Source: Meiothermus sp. (GTDB taxonomy: Bacteria > Deinococcota > Deinococci > Deinococcales > Thermaceae). From it: DNA of 64,000 nucleotides. Under the pieces are notes generated by a model. The model was not told the DNA's origin. It made no database searches and was given only the letters and a program-made list of their open reading frames with translations. The stretch is taken from contig NZ_JANXCG010000015.1 in assembly GCF_025060375.1 (NCBI RefSeq), positions 1 to 64,000 on the forward strand, read 5' to 3'. The position numbers and the translations under genes are program-made. Shown piece by piece: positions 7,533 to 15,332 of this stretch; position 1 is the stretch's first letter; every line of letters begins with the position of its first letter.

Positions 7533-8104
7533 GGGTTCCACACCACCTTCCTTCGCCAGTCGCTGCGCACGCCTTGGGGGAGCGGTTCAGCCGGGTAGCC
7601 CAGGTACAAAAACCCCAGAAGCCGAGCCGGTGGGGTTAGGCCACAGACCCGCGCGGTGTGCTCGTGCACCACCGGCCTCCCCGAGGTCCAGAAGCCCGCC
7701 AGGCCCAAAGCGGTGGCGGCCAGCCAGGCGTTCTGAACCGCACAGGCCACCGCCGCCACCTCCTCCCACTCGGGAAAGCGGCCGCTGGGCTCCAGCCCCA
7801 GACCAATCCAGACCGGGGCCTGCCAGACCCGCTCGAGCTGGGCCTTGTAGCGCTCAGGGCGAAAGTCCGGGCCGCTGAAGGAGCGGGCGTAGCTCTCGGC
7901 AAAGGCCTCGCCCAATCGGCGCCGGGCCTCCCCCTCAAAAACCACCCAGCGCCAGGGCTCGGTGCGCCCGTGCGAGGGGGCCCAGTGGGCCGCCTCCAGG
8001 ATCTGCTCGAGCTTCTCCCGCTCCACCGGCCTGTCCAGGTAGCCCACCGCCAGCGAGCGGCGGGCCCGAATGACCTCAAAAACAGAAGGAAGGGTCGCTT
8101 GCAT
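7529..8104 (-). CDS. nitroreductase-family FMN oxidoreductase
   Basis: 191 residues, a single nitroreductase domain: VIRARRSLAVGYL, APSHGRTEPWRWVVF, QAPVWIGLGLEPSG, and GFWTSGRPVVHE near the C-terminus. The family uses FMN and NAD(P)H for two-electron reductions. It is a paralogue of the nitroreductase half of the fusion at 288-1163, sharing the PxWEExAAVxxAVQN segment. It lies 14 nt downstream of hmuV. In this context it may reduce imported heme, chelated ferric iron or a heme breakdown product; the sequence alone does not show the substrate. Confidence 0.85.
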   Translation of the reverse strand: MQATLPSVFEVIRARRSLAVGYLDRPVEREKLEQILEAAHWAPSHGRTEPWRWVVFEGEARRRLGEAFAESYARSFSGPDFRPERYKAQLERVWQAPVWIGLGLEPSGRFPEWEEVAAVACAVQNAWLAATALGLAGFWTSGRPVVHEHTARVCGLTPPARLLGFLYLGYPAEPLPQGVRSDWRRKVVWNP

Positions 8105-8118
8105 GGCAAAACCTCTTA

Positions 8119-8913
8119 TCAGCCCGCTACCGGGGTGGGCTCCGCCTGGGCCAGCGGCATCACCCAGGGGCGGCCGCTGGGGTGCTGGGCCAGGGCGAAG
8201 GGCAGGCCGTAGACCGCCTCGAGCCGCTCGGGCCGCAGCACCTCGGCGGGGCGGCCCAGCGCCACCATCCGCCCTTCGTGCAGCAGCAGCAGCCGGTCGG
8301 CGAAAAGCCCCGCCAGGTTCAGGTCGTGGAGCACCACCACTACCCCCAAACCTCCCCCGGCCAGGCGGCGGCAGAGGGCCATGACCTCCACCTGGTGGCG
8401 GGGGTCTAGGTGGTTGGTGGGCTCATCCAGGAAGAGCAGCTTGGGCTCCTGGGCCAGCACCCGGGCCAGGTCCACCCGGCTCTGCTCGCCGCCGGAGAGG
8501 CTGGGGTAGGGGCGTGGGGCGAAGGGGAGGGCCTGGGTATGGGCCAGGGCCTGCTCGGTCTGGGCGTGGTCTAAAGGCCCCTCGGCCCGGCGCTCCAGGT
8601 GGGGCAGCCGGCCCAGGAAGGCCACCTCGTAGGCGCTGAAGGGAAAGCCCACCTCGCGCCGCTGGGTCAGCACCGCGCGCAGTAGGGCCAGCTCGAGCGC
8701 CCCATAGCGCTCCAAGGGCCGCCCCAGGAGCTCAACCCGGCCCTGGCTGGGCCGCAGCTCGCCCGACAGAAGGCGCAGCAGGGTGGTCTTGCCGGCCCCG
8801 TTGGGGCCCAGCACCGCCAGCACCTCCCCGGCCTCCAGGGCAAAGCCCACCCCCTCCAGCAGGACGCGCCCCGCCGCGGTGTAGCCGAGCCCCTCGGCCA
8901 CCAACAGGCTCAC
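8119..8913 (-). CDS. hmuV: heme ABC transporter ATP-binding protein
   Basis: 264 residues from the GTG at 8913; the longer ORF-track start is an overrun into the permease gene. It carries Walker A GPNGAGKTT, signature LSGGEQSRVDLARVL, Walker B LLFLDEPTNHLD and the switch His in VLHDLNL. It powers import through the adjacent permease. The GTG overlaps the permease stop as GTGA. The binding protein upstream looks like a heme binder, which is why HmuV is preferred over a siderophore or cobalamin ATPase. Confidence 0.88.
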   Translation of the reverse strand: MSLLVAEGLGYTAAGRVLLEGVGFALEAGEVLAVLGPNGAGKTTLLRLLSGELRPSQGRVELLGRPLERYGALELALLRAVLTQRREVGFPFSAYEVAFLGRLPHLERRAEGPLDHAQTEQALAHTQALPFAPRPYPSLSGGEQSRVDLARVLAQEPKLLFLDEPTNHLDPRHQVEVMALCRRLAGGGLGVVVVLHDLNLAGLFADRLLLLHEGRMVALGRPAEVLRPERLEAVYGLPFALAQHPSGRPWVMPLAQAEPTPVAG

Positions 8914-9932
8914 CGGGCCACCTCCCGCTTGTGGCGCAGCAGCAGCCAGATGAAGAAGGGAGCCCCCAGAAGGCTCGTCACCACCCCCACCGGCAGCTCC
9001 GCCGGAGCCACCGCCGTGCGGGCCACCAGGTCGGCCAGCACGCTCAGGGAGGCCCCCAGCAGGGTGGCCCCGGGCAGCAGGTAGCGGTGGTCGGGCCCGG
9101 CCAAGAGCCGGAAGAGGTGGGGGGCCACCAGCCCGATGAAGCCCACCCCGCCCGCCGCGGCCACCGCGGTGCCCACCGCCAGGGCCGAGAGGGCCACGGC
9201 CTGGCGCTTGAAGGGCTCGAGGTTCACCCCCAGGTGAAAAGCCTCCCGCTCCCCCAGCACCAGGGCATTGAGGGGCCGGCCCAGCCGCAGCAGGCCCCAA
9301 AGCGCCACCAGCCCGGTGGGGGCCATGGCCAGCAGGGTGGTCCAGGTGGCCCCGCCGTAGCCCCCCAGGGTCCAAAAAGTGAGGCTGCGGAGCTGCTCGT
9401 CGGTAGCCCGGCTGATCAGAAGGCCAATCAGGGCCCCCGCCGCCGCGTTGAGGGCGATGCCGGCCAGGAGCAGGGTCAAGACCTGCACCCGCCCCCCGCT
9501 GCTGGCCAGCCGCCAGACCAAAAGGGTAGTGAGAAGCCCTCCCACAAAGGCCATCAGGGGCAGGGCGAAGACCTGCAGGGCCCCCGCCCCCGGCACCAAA
9601 ACGATGAAGATGGCCGCCCCCAGCCCGGCCCCCGAGGTCACCCCAATCAGCCCCGGGTCGGCCAGGGGGTTGCGAAAGAGGCCCTGCAGCACCGCCCCCG
9701 AAAGGGCTAGCAGGGCCCCCACCGCCGCGGCCAGCACCACCCTGGGAAAGCGGATGGAGACCAGCACCGCGTAGGCCTGGTCGGCCTTCTCCAAAAGCAC
9801 GCGGGGAATCTCCCAGGGTGGGATGTAGTAGGCCCCTATCCCCGCGGCAAGCAGGAGAGCGGCGGGCAGAAGCAGGCCCAGGGCCAGCAGGGCCGAGCGA
9901 TAGCGCAGAACAGAACGGGGCAGGGCTATCAT
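8910..9932 (-). CDS. hmuU: heme ABC transporter permease (FecCD family)
   Basis: 340 residues with about ten hydrophobic segments. ALSGAVLQGLFRNPLADPGLIGVTSGAGLGA and the later GGVGFIGLVAPHLFRLL are standard FecCD signatures, the second including the segment that contacts the ATPase. It forms the inner-membrane channel with HmuV. The ATG overlaps the DUF3386-like stop by 4 bp. It is complete and shows nothing unusual. Confidence 0.9.
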   Translation of the reverse strand: MIALPRSVLRYRSALLALGLLLPAALLLAAGIGAYYIPPWEIPRVLLEKADQAYAVLVSIRFPRVVLAAAVGALLALSGAVLQGLFRNPLADPGLIGVTSGAGLGAAIFIVLVPGAGALQVFALPLMAFVGGLLTTLLVWRLASSGGRVQVLTLLLAGIALNAAAGALIGLLISRATDEQLRSLTFWTLGGYGGATWTTLLAMAPTGLVALWGLLRLGRPLNALVLGEREAFHLGVNLEPFKRQAVALSALAVGTAVAAAGGVGFIGLVAPHLFRLLAGPDHRYLLPGATLLGASLSVLADLVARTAVAPAELPVGVVTSLLGAPFFIWLLLRHKREVAR

Positions 9933-10546
9933 GGCAGAAGCCGGTGGTTTGCGAGGCGGAAGGCCCGGTAGCTCAGGCCCTCCCGGTCCTGCCGCAGTAC
10001 CGCCCGGCCCTGCGGCAGCCAGAGCCCCTCCACCTCGGTATAGGTGTCCGTGTAGTTTTCCACAGCCTCCAGCACCTCGCCCCGTCGGTAGACCACGGTG
10101 AAGTGGTGGGGCAGGTACCTCTCCCCCGCCGGCAGGTGGCTTTGCACGTGGATGCGGAAGGAGACTCCCTCAGGGTTCCGCTCCACCAGCACCACCCGCC
10201 CGTCCCGCACCCAGAGCACCGAGCGCAGGGGGTCCTCCAGGGCGATGGCCACCCCCAGCGGGCTCTCCTGCACCACCCGCATGGGGTACCGCCCCTCGCC
10301 CTCCTCAAAGGGCCGGGGGGAGCGGTGGGCCAGCATGGAGGCCAGCTCGCGTTCGGGCCAGGCCCGCAGGGGCTCCGGCAGGGCCACCGCCACCGCGCGG
10401 GGCCCATCGGCCTGCACCCTCCCCTGGTGCCAGCCTCCCTCCTGGAACAGGTGCAACTCGGCCTCAAAGCCCCCAAAGCCTTCCGGCAGGGTGTAGGCGC
10501 GGGCCCGCGCGGCCTGCAATAGTTCGTAGGCGGAAATGGCCGTCAT
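9929..10546 (-). CDS. DUF3386-like protein in heme operon
   Basis: 205 residues, no signal peptide or membrane segment. The pattern SAYELLQAARARAYTLPEGFGGFEAEL, then HRSPRPFEEGEG, HHFTVVYRRGEVLEA and SYRAFRLANHRLL at the end matches what I recall of DUF3386, found in cyanobacteria and plants and not functionally defined. It is inserted between hmuT and hmuU with 4-bp overlaps on both sides, so it is made in step with the importer. A cytoplasmic heme-binding or chaperone role is a reasonable guess. There are no cysteines, and several His and Tyr residues could bind heme. Confidence 0.6.
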   Translation of the reverse strand: MTAISAYELLQAARARAYTLPEGFGGFEAELHLFQEGGWHQGRVQADGPRAVAVALPEPLRAWPERELASMLAHRSPRPFEEGEGRYPMRVVQESPLGVAIALEDPLRSVLWVRDGRVVLVERNPEGVSFRIHVQSHLPAGERYLPHHFTVVYRRGEVLEAVENYTDTYTEVEGLWLPQGRAVLRQDREGLSYRAFRLANHRLLP

Positions 10547-11460
10547 GGCTGGGCTGGCTCCCCGGCGATGTAGAGCCCCTGGCGCTCGTAGGCCCCGATG
10601 AAGAGGTCCAGCGCGGCCCGCCCAGCCCGGGGGCCAAAGCCGCCCAGGTAGAGGTCGTCAATGGCCACCACCCGTCCCGCCTGACCGGCAGGGGTCTGCA
10701 TCACCCCGGGCAGTTTGCGCAGGCCCTCTAGGCCTCCCACGCTCTCCAGCCCCTTGGTGAAGACCACGATCACATCGGGCTGGGCCCCCACCACCGCCTC
10801 AGCCGTCATCTGCTTGCAGTCCTTGATGCCCCTAGCGGCGTTGGCAATCCCAGCCAGCTCCATCATCCCCACCGGGTTGGAGCCCTCCCCGCACACGTAG
10901 GTCACCTGGGTGCCCCGCAGGTAGAGGAAGAGGCCCTTCAGGGTTCGCTGCTTGGTGGCCTGGCGCTGCTTGGAGCGCAGCACCAGAAGGTCGCGCTCCA
11001 AGGCCCGCACCAGGGCCTCGCCCCGCTCCACCTGGCCCACCGCCGCGGCGATGGTGCGAATCTTCTCCTTGGCCCCCTCGAGCGTGGGCTTATCGGGCAC
11101 CCGCACCACCGTCACCCCGGCGGCGGCGAGCTGGTCGAAGACCTGCGGCGGCCTGGCGTCCTCCCGGCCCAGCACTAGGGTGGGCCTCAGGGCCAGGATG
11201 CCCTCGGCGTTGAGCTGGAACTGGTAGCCCACGGTGGGGAGCTTGTTCACCGCGGCCGGGTAGTAGCTGCTGGTGTCGCGCCCCACCACCTTGTCCCCCA
11301 CCCCCAGGGCAAAGAGAATCTCGGTGGTCACCCCATTCAGGCTCACGATGCGCTCAATGGAGCGCACCGTGATGGTCTGGCCCCGGGCATCCTTGACGGT
11401 AAAGGGCTGGGCCAGGCCAAGCCCCAGGGCCAGGAAAGCGGCAAGCAGAAGCCCCCTCAC
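10543..11460 (-). CDS. hmuT: heme ABC transporter substrate-binding protein
   Basis: 305 residues: signal peptide (LAAFLALGLGLAQP), then FTVKDARGQTITV, RIVSLNGVTTEILFALGVGDKVVGRDTSSYYP and LPTVGYQFQLNAEGILALRPTLVLG. The SAEG-like segment and paired Tyr residues at the start of the cleft are typical of HmuT/ShuT heme binders, where a Tyr ligates heme. Its GTG overlaps the monooxygenase stop (GTGA). It is the extracytoplasmic receptor for the HmuUV importer encoded after it. Ligand assignment (heme) is inferred from these motifs and the neighbouring heme monooxygenase. Confidence 0.85.
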   Translation of the reverse strand: MRGLLLAAFLALGLGLAQPFTVKDARGQTITVRSIERIVSLNGVTTEILFALGVGDKVVGRDTSSYYPAAVNKLPTVGYQFQLNAEGILALRPTLVLGREDARPPQVFDQLAAAGVTVVRVPDKPTLEGAKEKIRTIAAAVGQVERGEALVRALERDLLVLRSKQRQATKQRTLKGLFLYLRGTQVTYVCGEGSNPVGMMELAGIANAARGIKDCKQMTAEAVVGAQPDVIVVFTKGLESVGGLEGLRKLPGVMQTPAGQAGRVVAIDDLYLGGFGPRAGRAALDLFIGAYERQGLYIAGEPAQP

Positions 11461-11786
11461 GCCCGCTCCTCCTTCAAGGCCGAGTCGGTGACCACTGAGA
11501 AGCTCTCCAATCGGCTTGGCCCGCGGAAGGCCTCCCGCGGCAGGGTGCCGCTTCGGGCGTGGCCCTCCTTGAACTCGGGGCTATTCACCCAGTTCTGGAA
11601 ATGGGCCTCGCTTTCCCAGAAGGTCATCACGATGTAGGGCTCCTCGGCTGGATTGGCCGGACGCAGCACCAGGTTGCGGATGAAGCCCGGCATGCGGTCT
11701 ACCAGGCGGGCCCGCCCGCGAAAGTTCTCCTCAAAGCGCTCGGCATACTCCGGGCTTACCGGGATGCGGTTCATGGTCACGAACAT
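11457..11786 (-). CDS. heme-degrading monooxygenase-like protein (IsdG/ABM fold)
   Basis: 109 residues from the ATG at 11786, which has GGAGGT 7 nt upstream; the ORF track starts 42 codons too early, inside the promoter. MFVTMNRIPVSPEYAERFEENFRGR and IVMTFWESEAHFQNWVNSPEF follow the antibiotic-biosynthesis-monooxygenase/IsdG pattern, with the conserved Trp in the FWE segment. IsdG-type enzymes open the heme ring and free iron. It is the first gene of the long operon, and its own promoter lies just upstream. The usual heme-ligand His is plausibly the one in EGHARSG. Confidence 0.8.
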   Translation of the reverse strand: MFVTMNRIPVSPEYAERFEENFRGRARLVDRMPGFIRNLVLRPANPAEEPYIVMTFWESEAHFQNWVNSPEFKEGHARSGTLPREAFRGPSRLESFSVVTDSALKEERA

Positions 11787-11805
11787 GCTTACCTCCACGG
11801 AGCCA

Positions 11806-11834
11806 AGGCTAGAACGCCCCGGTGTTAAAGTCAA
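11806..11834 (-). promoter_or_regulatory. promoter of iron/heme operon
   Basis: TTGACT and TAGCCT are separated by exactly 17 bp; the -10 box lies about 20 nt before the ATG, so the leader would be short and just contain the GGAGGT site. Upstream of the -35, the AT-rich stretch includes the palindrome TTTGCAAA (about 11858-11868), a possible regulator site. Confidence 0.6.
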
Positions 11835-11926
11835 GTATTCCGCTCGGTTTTTAAAGTTTTGCAAACGATAACTACTCGCACCAGGGGCCAACCGGAAAAA
11901 TTGGGCGCTCACTCACCCTGCCTCTC

Positions 11927-11944
11927 TTGATATTTGATTATCAA
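11927..11944 (+). promoter_or_regulatory. palindromic Zur/Fur-like operator before aztC
   Basis: TTGATA-TTTGAT-TATCAA is a perfect 6-6-6 inverted repeat ending 6 nt before the aztC-like ATG. Its half-site recurs in the operator at 12867-12886 in front of the second gene. A Fur-family zinc or manganese sensor is the natural candidate. Confidence 0.55.
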
Positions 11945-11950
11945 TAGCTT

Positions 11951-12850
11951 ATGCGCCTTTTCCTCTGGCTTTTCCTCTTGCTGCTCACCCCAGGCCTCGC
12001 CCAAGCCCTGCGGGTGGCCGCAACCACGCCCATTCTGGCTGACCTGGTAAGAGAAATAGGGGGCGAACGGGTCGGGGTGGTAGGGGTGGTACCCATGGGG
12101 GCTGACCCCCACAGCTTCGAGCCACGCCCCTCCACGGTGCGGGCCCTGGCGTCGGTAAAGGTGCTCTTTGCCAACGGCCTCCATCTGGAAACCTTCCTAC
12201 CCAAGCTCCAGGGCGCACTGCCCCGGGGTGCCCAAACGGTGTTCCTGGCGGAGGGAGCATCCAACCTGCTTTGCATCAGCGAGGCTGAGCGGAGGCGGGA
12301 GCTCGAGCAGGGGCTGGACATACACCGCCACGGCCTCTGCGACCCCCACCTGTGGCTTGACCCCAGCTACGCCCGCCACTACGCGGAGGGCATCCAGGCC
12401 ACCCTAAGCGCGCTTGACCCTGGGGGTCGGGCCTTCTACGCGAGGCGTACAGCGGACTTCTTGCGGCGGCTCGAGGCCATCGACGCCGAGATCAGGGCCT
12501 GCCTTACGGCCCTTCCGCAAAACCGACGGCGGCTGGTGGTCCAGCACGATGCCTTCCGCTACGCTGCACGTCACTATGGCTTCGAGGTGGTGGGTAGCCT
12601 GGCCCATTTCAGCGGCCAGGAGCGGGGTCCACAAGCCCTGAGCGAGCTAGCCCGACGGATGCGCCAGGAAGGAGTACGGGTCATCGCCACCGAGCCTCAG
12701 TTCAGCGCAGCCCAGGCCCGCGCCTTGGCCGAGGCCACCGGGGCACGGGTCATTACCCTTCTCTCAGACACGCTTACCCCCCAGGTACCCACCTATCTGG
12801 CCCTGCTCAGCCACAACGGGCGGGCTTTGTGCGAGGCCTTTGCCAGGTAG
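11951..12850 (+). CDS. aztC: zinc ABC transporter substrate-binding protein (ZnuA/AztC type)
   Basis: 299 residues: signal peptide (LWLFLLLLTPGLAQA), then LRVAATTPILADLVREIGG. Metal ligands expected for cluster A-I proteins are visible: MGADPHSFEP, CDPHLWLDPSYA, LVVQHDAFRYAA and an acidic LLSDTL near the end. A short His-containing loop (LDIHRHGLCDPH) sits just before the second ligand. It captures zinc (or manganese) for an importer. Its neighbour is AztD-like, hence AztC. No ATPase or permease gene is adjacent, so the transporter core must be elsewhere. There is no Shine-Dalgarno sequence; the operator abuts the ATG. Confidence 0.82.
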   Translation: MRLFLWLFLLLLTPGLAQALRVAATTPILADLVREIGGERVGVVGVVPMGADPHSFEPRPSTVRALASVKVLFANGLHLETFLPKLQGALPRGAQTVFLAEGASNLLCISEAERRRELEQGLDIHRHGLCDPHLWLDPSYARHYAEGIQATLSALDPGGRAFYARRTADFLRRLEAIDAEIRACLTALPQNRRRLVVQHDAFRYAARHYGFEVVGSLAHFSGQERGPQALSELARRMRQEGVRVIATEPQFSAAQARALAEATGARVITLLSDTLTPQVPTYLALLSHNGRALCEAFAR

Positions 12851-12866
12851 GGCTTGTGTCTTTTAT

Positions 12867-12886
12867 GATAATGATATATCAATATC
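12867..12886 (+). promoter_or_regulatory. palindromic Zur/Fur-like operator before aztD
   Basis: GATAATGATATATCAATATC is symmetric at 18 of 20 positions and looks like a classic Fur-superfamily box. It lies between aztC and aztD, 13 nt before the GTG, and overlaps the expected promoter position, implying independent repression of the second gene. Confidence 0.65.
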
Positions 12887-12899
12887 TAGGAGGTGAGCT

Positions 12900-14045
12900 G
12901 TGAGAGGACCAGTGCTTTTAGCCATCGCGTTAGGAATCCTGGGGGTCCAGGCCATGGCCGGGGAGGAGCACCACCCCGGGCGGCTGGTAGTGGCGGACGG
13001 CAAAACCGGCCTGCTGCAGGTGATTGACCTGGAGAAGGGTGAGGTGGTGGGCCGATTTACCGTTCCAGGACCGGCCAGCGTTTACACCGCTCCGGGCGGC
13101 CAGTACGCCTTCGCGGTCCACCGCGAGCAAAACCGGGTAAGCGTGGTCTACAGCGGGCTGGGCCTAGAAGACCACGGGGACCACAAGGACCTGGTCCTGC
13201 AAACCCCCTACATCTGGGCCACCTTGAACACCGGCCCCAAGCCCACCCATCTCAAAAGCCACGGCGACCGGATAGCCATCTACAACGACGGCGATGGCAC
13301 CGTAGCCCTGTTTGACGCTAGGAAGCTAGGTCTAGTAGCCGACTTCAGCGAGATCTCCACCGGCGCCCCCGACCACGGAGCCCCGGTTCCGCTGGCCCAG
13401 GTGGTGCTGGTGGGCAGCTTGAACCGGGGAGTGGTAGAGGTCTACACCTACGGCGGGCGTAAGGTCACCCAGTTCGAAGGCTGCCCGCGCCTACACGGGC
13501 AGGCTGTGCTGGGCAACACCGTGGCCTACGGCTGCGCCGATGGGGTGCTGCTCGTGGAGCAGCGGGGCAGCGGTTTCGCAGCCCGCAAGCTGGCCAACCC
13601 CGCCAGCGCACCCCAAGGGGCGCGGGTGGGCACCCTGGTCGCGCACCCCAAGTACCCCTTCTTTATCGGAAATTTCGGGCAGGGTCTGGTTCGGGTAGAC
13701 AGCACCCTAAGCGTCTACCCTCTGCCAGCCAGGCCGGTCAGGTTTGGTTTTGACCAGGGCGGCCGGCTGGTGGTGCTCACCGCGGACGGCCACCTGCACA
13801 CCCTCGAGCCGGCCACCGGCAAGGTGCTGAGAAGCCTTAAGGTCGCCGAGCCCATCACGGCCACCGGCGAGGGCGCAGTGCGGCCTAGCATGGCCCTAGG
13901 TGACGGCGTGGCCTACGTGGCCCTGCCCGAAAAAGGGGAGGTTCTCGAGATTGAGCTGGATGGGATGGAGCTCAAACGCCGACTGAACGTGGGCGGCACC
14001 CCTGGCAGCCTGGCCTGGCTGTGGGTGAAGGGCGTGCGCCACTGA
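12900..14045 (+). CDS. aztD: zinc metallochaperone AztD
   Basis: 381 residues beginning at GTG with AGGAGGTGA 4 nt upstream. A signal peptide leads to EEHHPGRLVVADGKTG and a beta-propeller-like series of blades. GLEDHGDHKDL, GPKPTHLKSHGDRIAIYNDGDG, PDHGAPVPL and GCPRLHGQAV match my recollection of AztD, the periplasmic zinc chaperone that loads AztC; the clustered His/Asp residues are the likely zinc sites. The gene lies 49 bp after aztC and has its own operator. The assignment is fairly firm from the motif series and the neighbour. Confidence 0.8.
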   Translation: MRGPVLLAIALGILGVQAMAGEEHHPGRLVVADGKTGLLQVIDLEKGEVVGRFTVPGPASVYTAPGGQYAFAVHREQNRVSVVYSGLGLEDHGDHKDLVLQTPYIWATLNTGPKPTHLKSHGDRIAIYNDGDGTVALFDARKLGLVADFSEISTGAPDHGAPVPLAQVVLVGSLNRGVVEVYTYGGRKVTQFEGCPRLHGQAVLGNTVAYGCADGVLLVEQRGSGFAARKLANPASAPQGARVGTLVAHPKYPFFIGNFGQGLVRVDSTLSVYPLPARPVRFGFDQGGRLVVLTADGHLHTLEPATGKVLRSLKVAEPITATGEGAVRPSMALGDGVAYVALPEKGEVLEIELDGMELKRRLNVGGTPGSLAWLWVKGVRH

Positions 14046-14097
14046 GGCTTTGCCGGTTGGATTACCTTCCCAAGCAGGTGCCCAAATCATCCCAGTT

Positions 14098-14120
14098 GCC
14101 CCCAGTATGGGGGCGTTTTT
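14098..14120 (+). terminator. intrinsic terminator after aztD
   Basis: GCCCCC-AGTAT-GGGGGC followed by GTTTTT. A perfect 6-bp GC stem and T-run, 53 nt after the aztD stop and 7 nt before the flavoprotein ATG. Confidence 0.7.
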
Positions 14121-14127
14121 GCCGAAC

Positions 14128-15216
14128 ATGGAGCGAACCGATGTGGTCATTGTAGGGGCTGGGCCCGCAGGCATCGGCGTGGGCCTAGCCTTGCAAAAGC
14201 TAGGCGTCCAGTTCCGTGTGCTGGAGCGTTATGGGGTCGGCGCCTCCTTCCGCCGCTGGCCGAGGGAAACCCGCTTCATCACCCCCAGCTTCACCGCCAA
14301 CGCCTTTGGCCTACCCGACCTCAACGCCATCACCCCAGATACCTCCCCCGCCTACACCCTGGGCAAAGAGCGGCTGGGCGGGCCGGACTACGCCCAGTAC
14401 CTGAAGGCCCTGGCAGGGCATTACCACCTTCCAGTTTTGAGCAGGACCGCGGTGCGGCGGGTTGAGGTCCTGTCCGAGGGCTTCCGCATCCAAAGCTCTC
14501 GCGGAGTTCTAGAGGCCCGCTTCCTCATCTGGGCTACGGGCGAGTTCCAGTTTCCTCACCGCCCCTTTGACCTGGGGCTGCACTACGCCCAGGTGAGGAG
14601 CTGGGCAGACCCAAAGGGGGAGCGCTTTGTGGTGGTGGGAGGGTACGAGTCGGGGCTGGACGCAGCCTGCAACCTGGCCGCCCTGGGGAAGGAGGTCTGG
14701 GTGCTGGACCCCGAGGCCCCTTGGGAGAAGGCTACCGGCGAGCCCAGCGTGGACCTCTCGCCCTACACCCGCGAGCGTCTGGCGCAGGCCCTGAGCACGG
14801 GACGGATTCGCCTGGTGAAGACCCGGGTAGAGGCCATCCAGCAAGACGGCCAGGGGTACAGGCTTCAGCTGGGCGAAGGGGCGCTGCACACCTCCACCCC
14901 GCCCATCCTGGCCACCGGCTTTTCCGGGGGCTTCGCCCCTGTCAGGGAGCTCTTCCACTGGGAAGGCTCCACGCCCCTCCTCAGGGAGGAGACGGACGAA
15001 TCCACCCGCACGCCGGGGCTTTTCCTGGTAGGACCCAAGGTAAGCCACCGGGGTACAGCCTTTTGCTTCATCTACAAGTTCCGGGCCCGTTTCCCGATAG
15101 TGGCCCGGGCCATTGCCGAGCGGCTGGGGGTAGACCCGGGGCCCCTTGAGGTCTACAGACGCGGGATGTGGGCCGACGACCTGGCGGCCTGCTGCACCTC
15201 GAGGTGTGCGTGCTGA
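14128..15216 (+). CDS. FAD/NAD(P)-binding flavoprotein (CzcO/monooxygenase-like)
   Basis: About 362 residues from ATG 14128 (MERTDVVIVGAGPAGIGVG). The ORF-track TTG start and an ATG at 14107 lie before or inside the terminator hairpin, so the ATG after it is preferred; no ribosome site is seen. It has the FAD dinucleotide fold at the start and a second one at about residue 172 (RFVVVGGYESGLDAACNLAALG) for NAD(P)H, as in flavin monooxygenases and thioredoxin-reductase-like enzymes. The C-terminus ends in CCTSRCAC, four Cys in eight residues, suggesting a metal or redox tail. The terminator argues against simple read-through from aztD. Substrate unknown. Confidence 0.7.
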   Translation: MERTDVVIVGAGPAGIGVGLALQKLGVQFRVLERYGVGASFRRWPRETRFITPSFTANAFGLPDLNAITPDTSPAYTLGKERLGGPDYAQYLKALAGHYHLPVLSRTAVRRVEVLSEGFRIQSSRGVLEARFLIWATGEFQFPHRPFDLGLHYAQVRSWADPKGERFVVVGGYESGLDAACNLAALGKEVWVLDPEAPWEKATGEPSVDLSPYTRERLAQALSTGRIRLVKTRVEAIQQDGQGYRLQLGEGALHTSTPPILATGFSGGFAPVRELFHWEGSTPLLREETDESTRTPGLFLVGPKVSHRGTAFCFIYKFRARFPIVARAIAERLGVDPGPLEVYRRGMWADDLAACCTSRCAC

Positions 15217-15332
15217 GCTGCAAGGCCCACGTGCTGCCAGCCGCTCTGCGCATAGCGGCAGAAAAGGGACGCCAACCCCAGCAGAGGCCAGCCCAACCCG
15301 CTGGGGCAGGTCTTCCGCCCGAGAGGTCCCCC

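Noticed and set aside
14050-14127. Longer N-terminus of the flavoprotein from TTG 14050 or ATG 14107
   Set aside because: These starts lie before or inside a strong terminator hairpin, and the extra residues precede the normal FAD motif.
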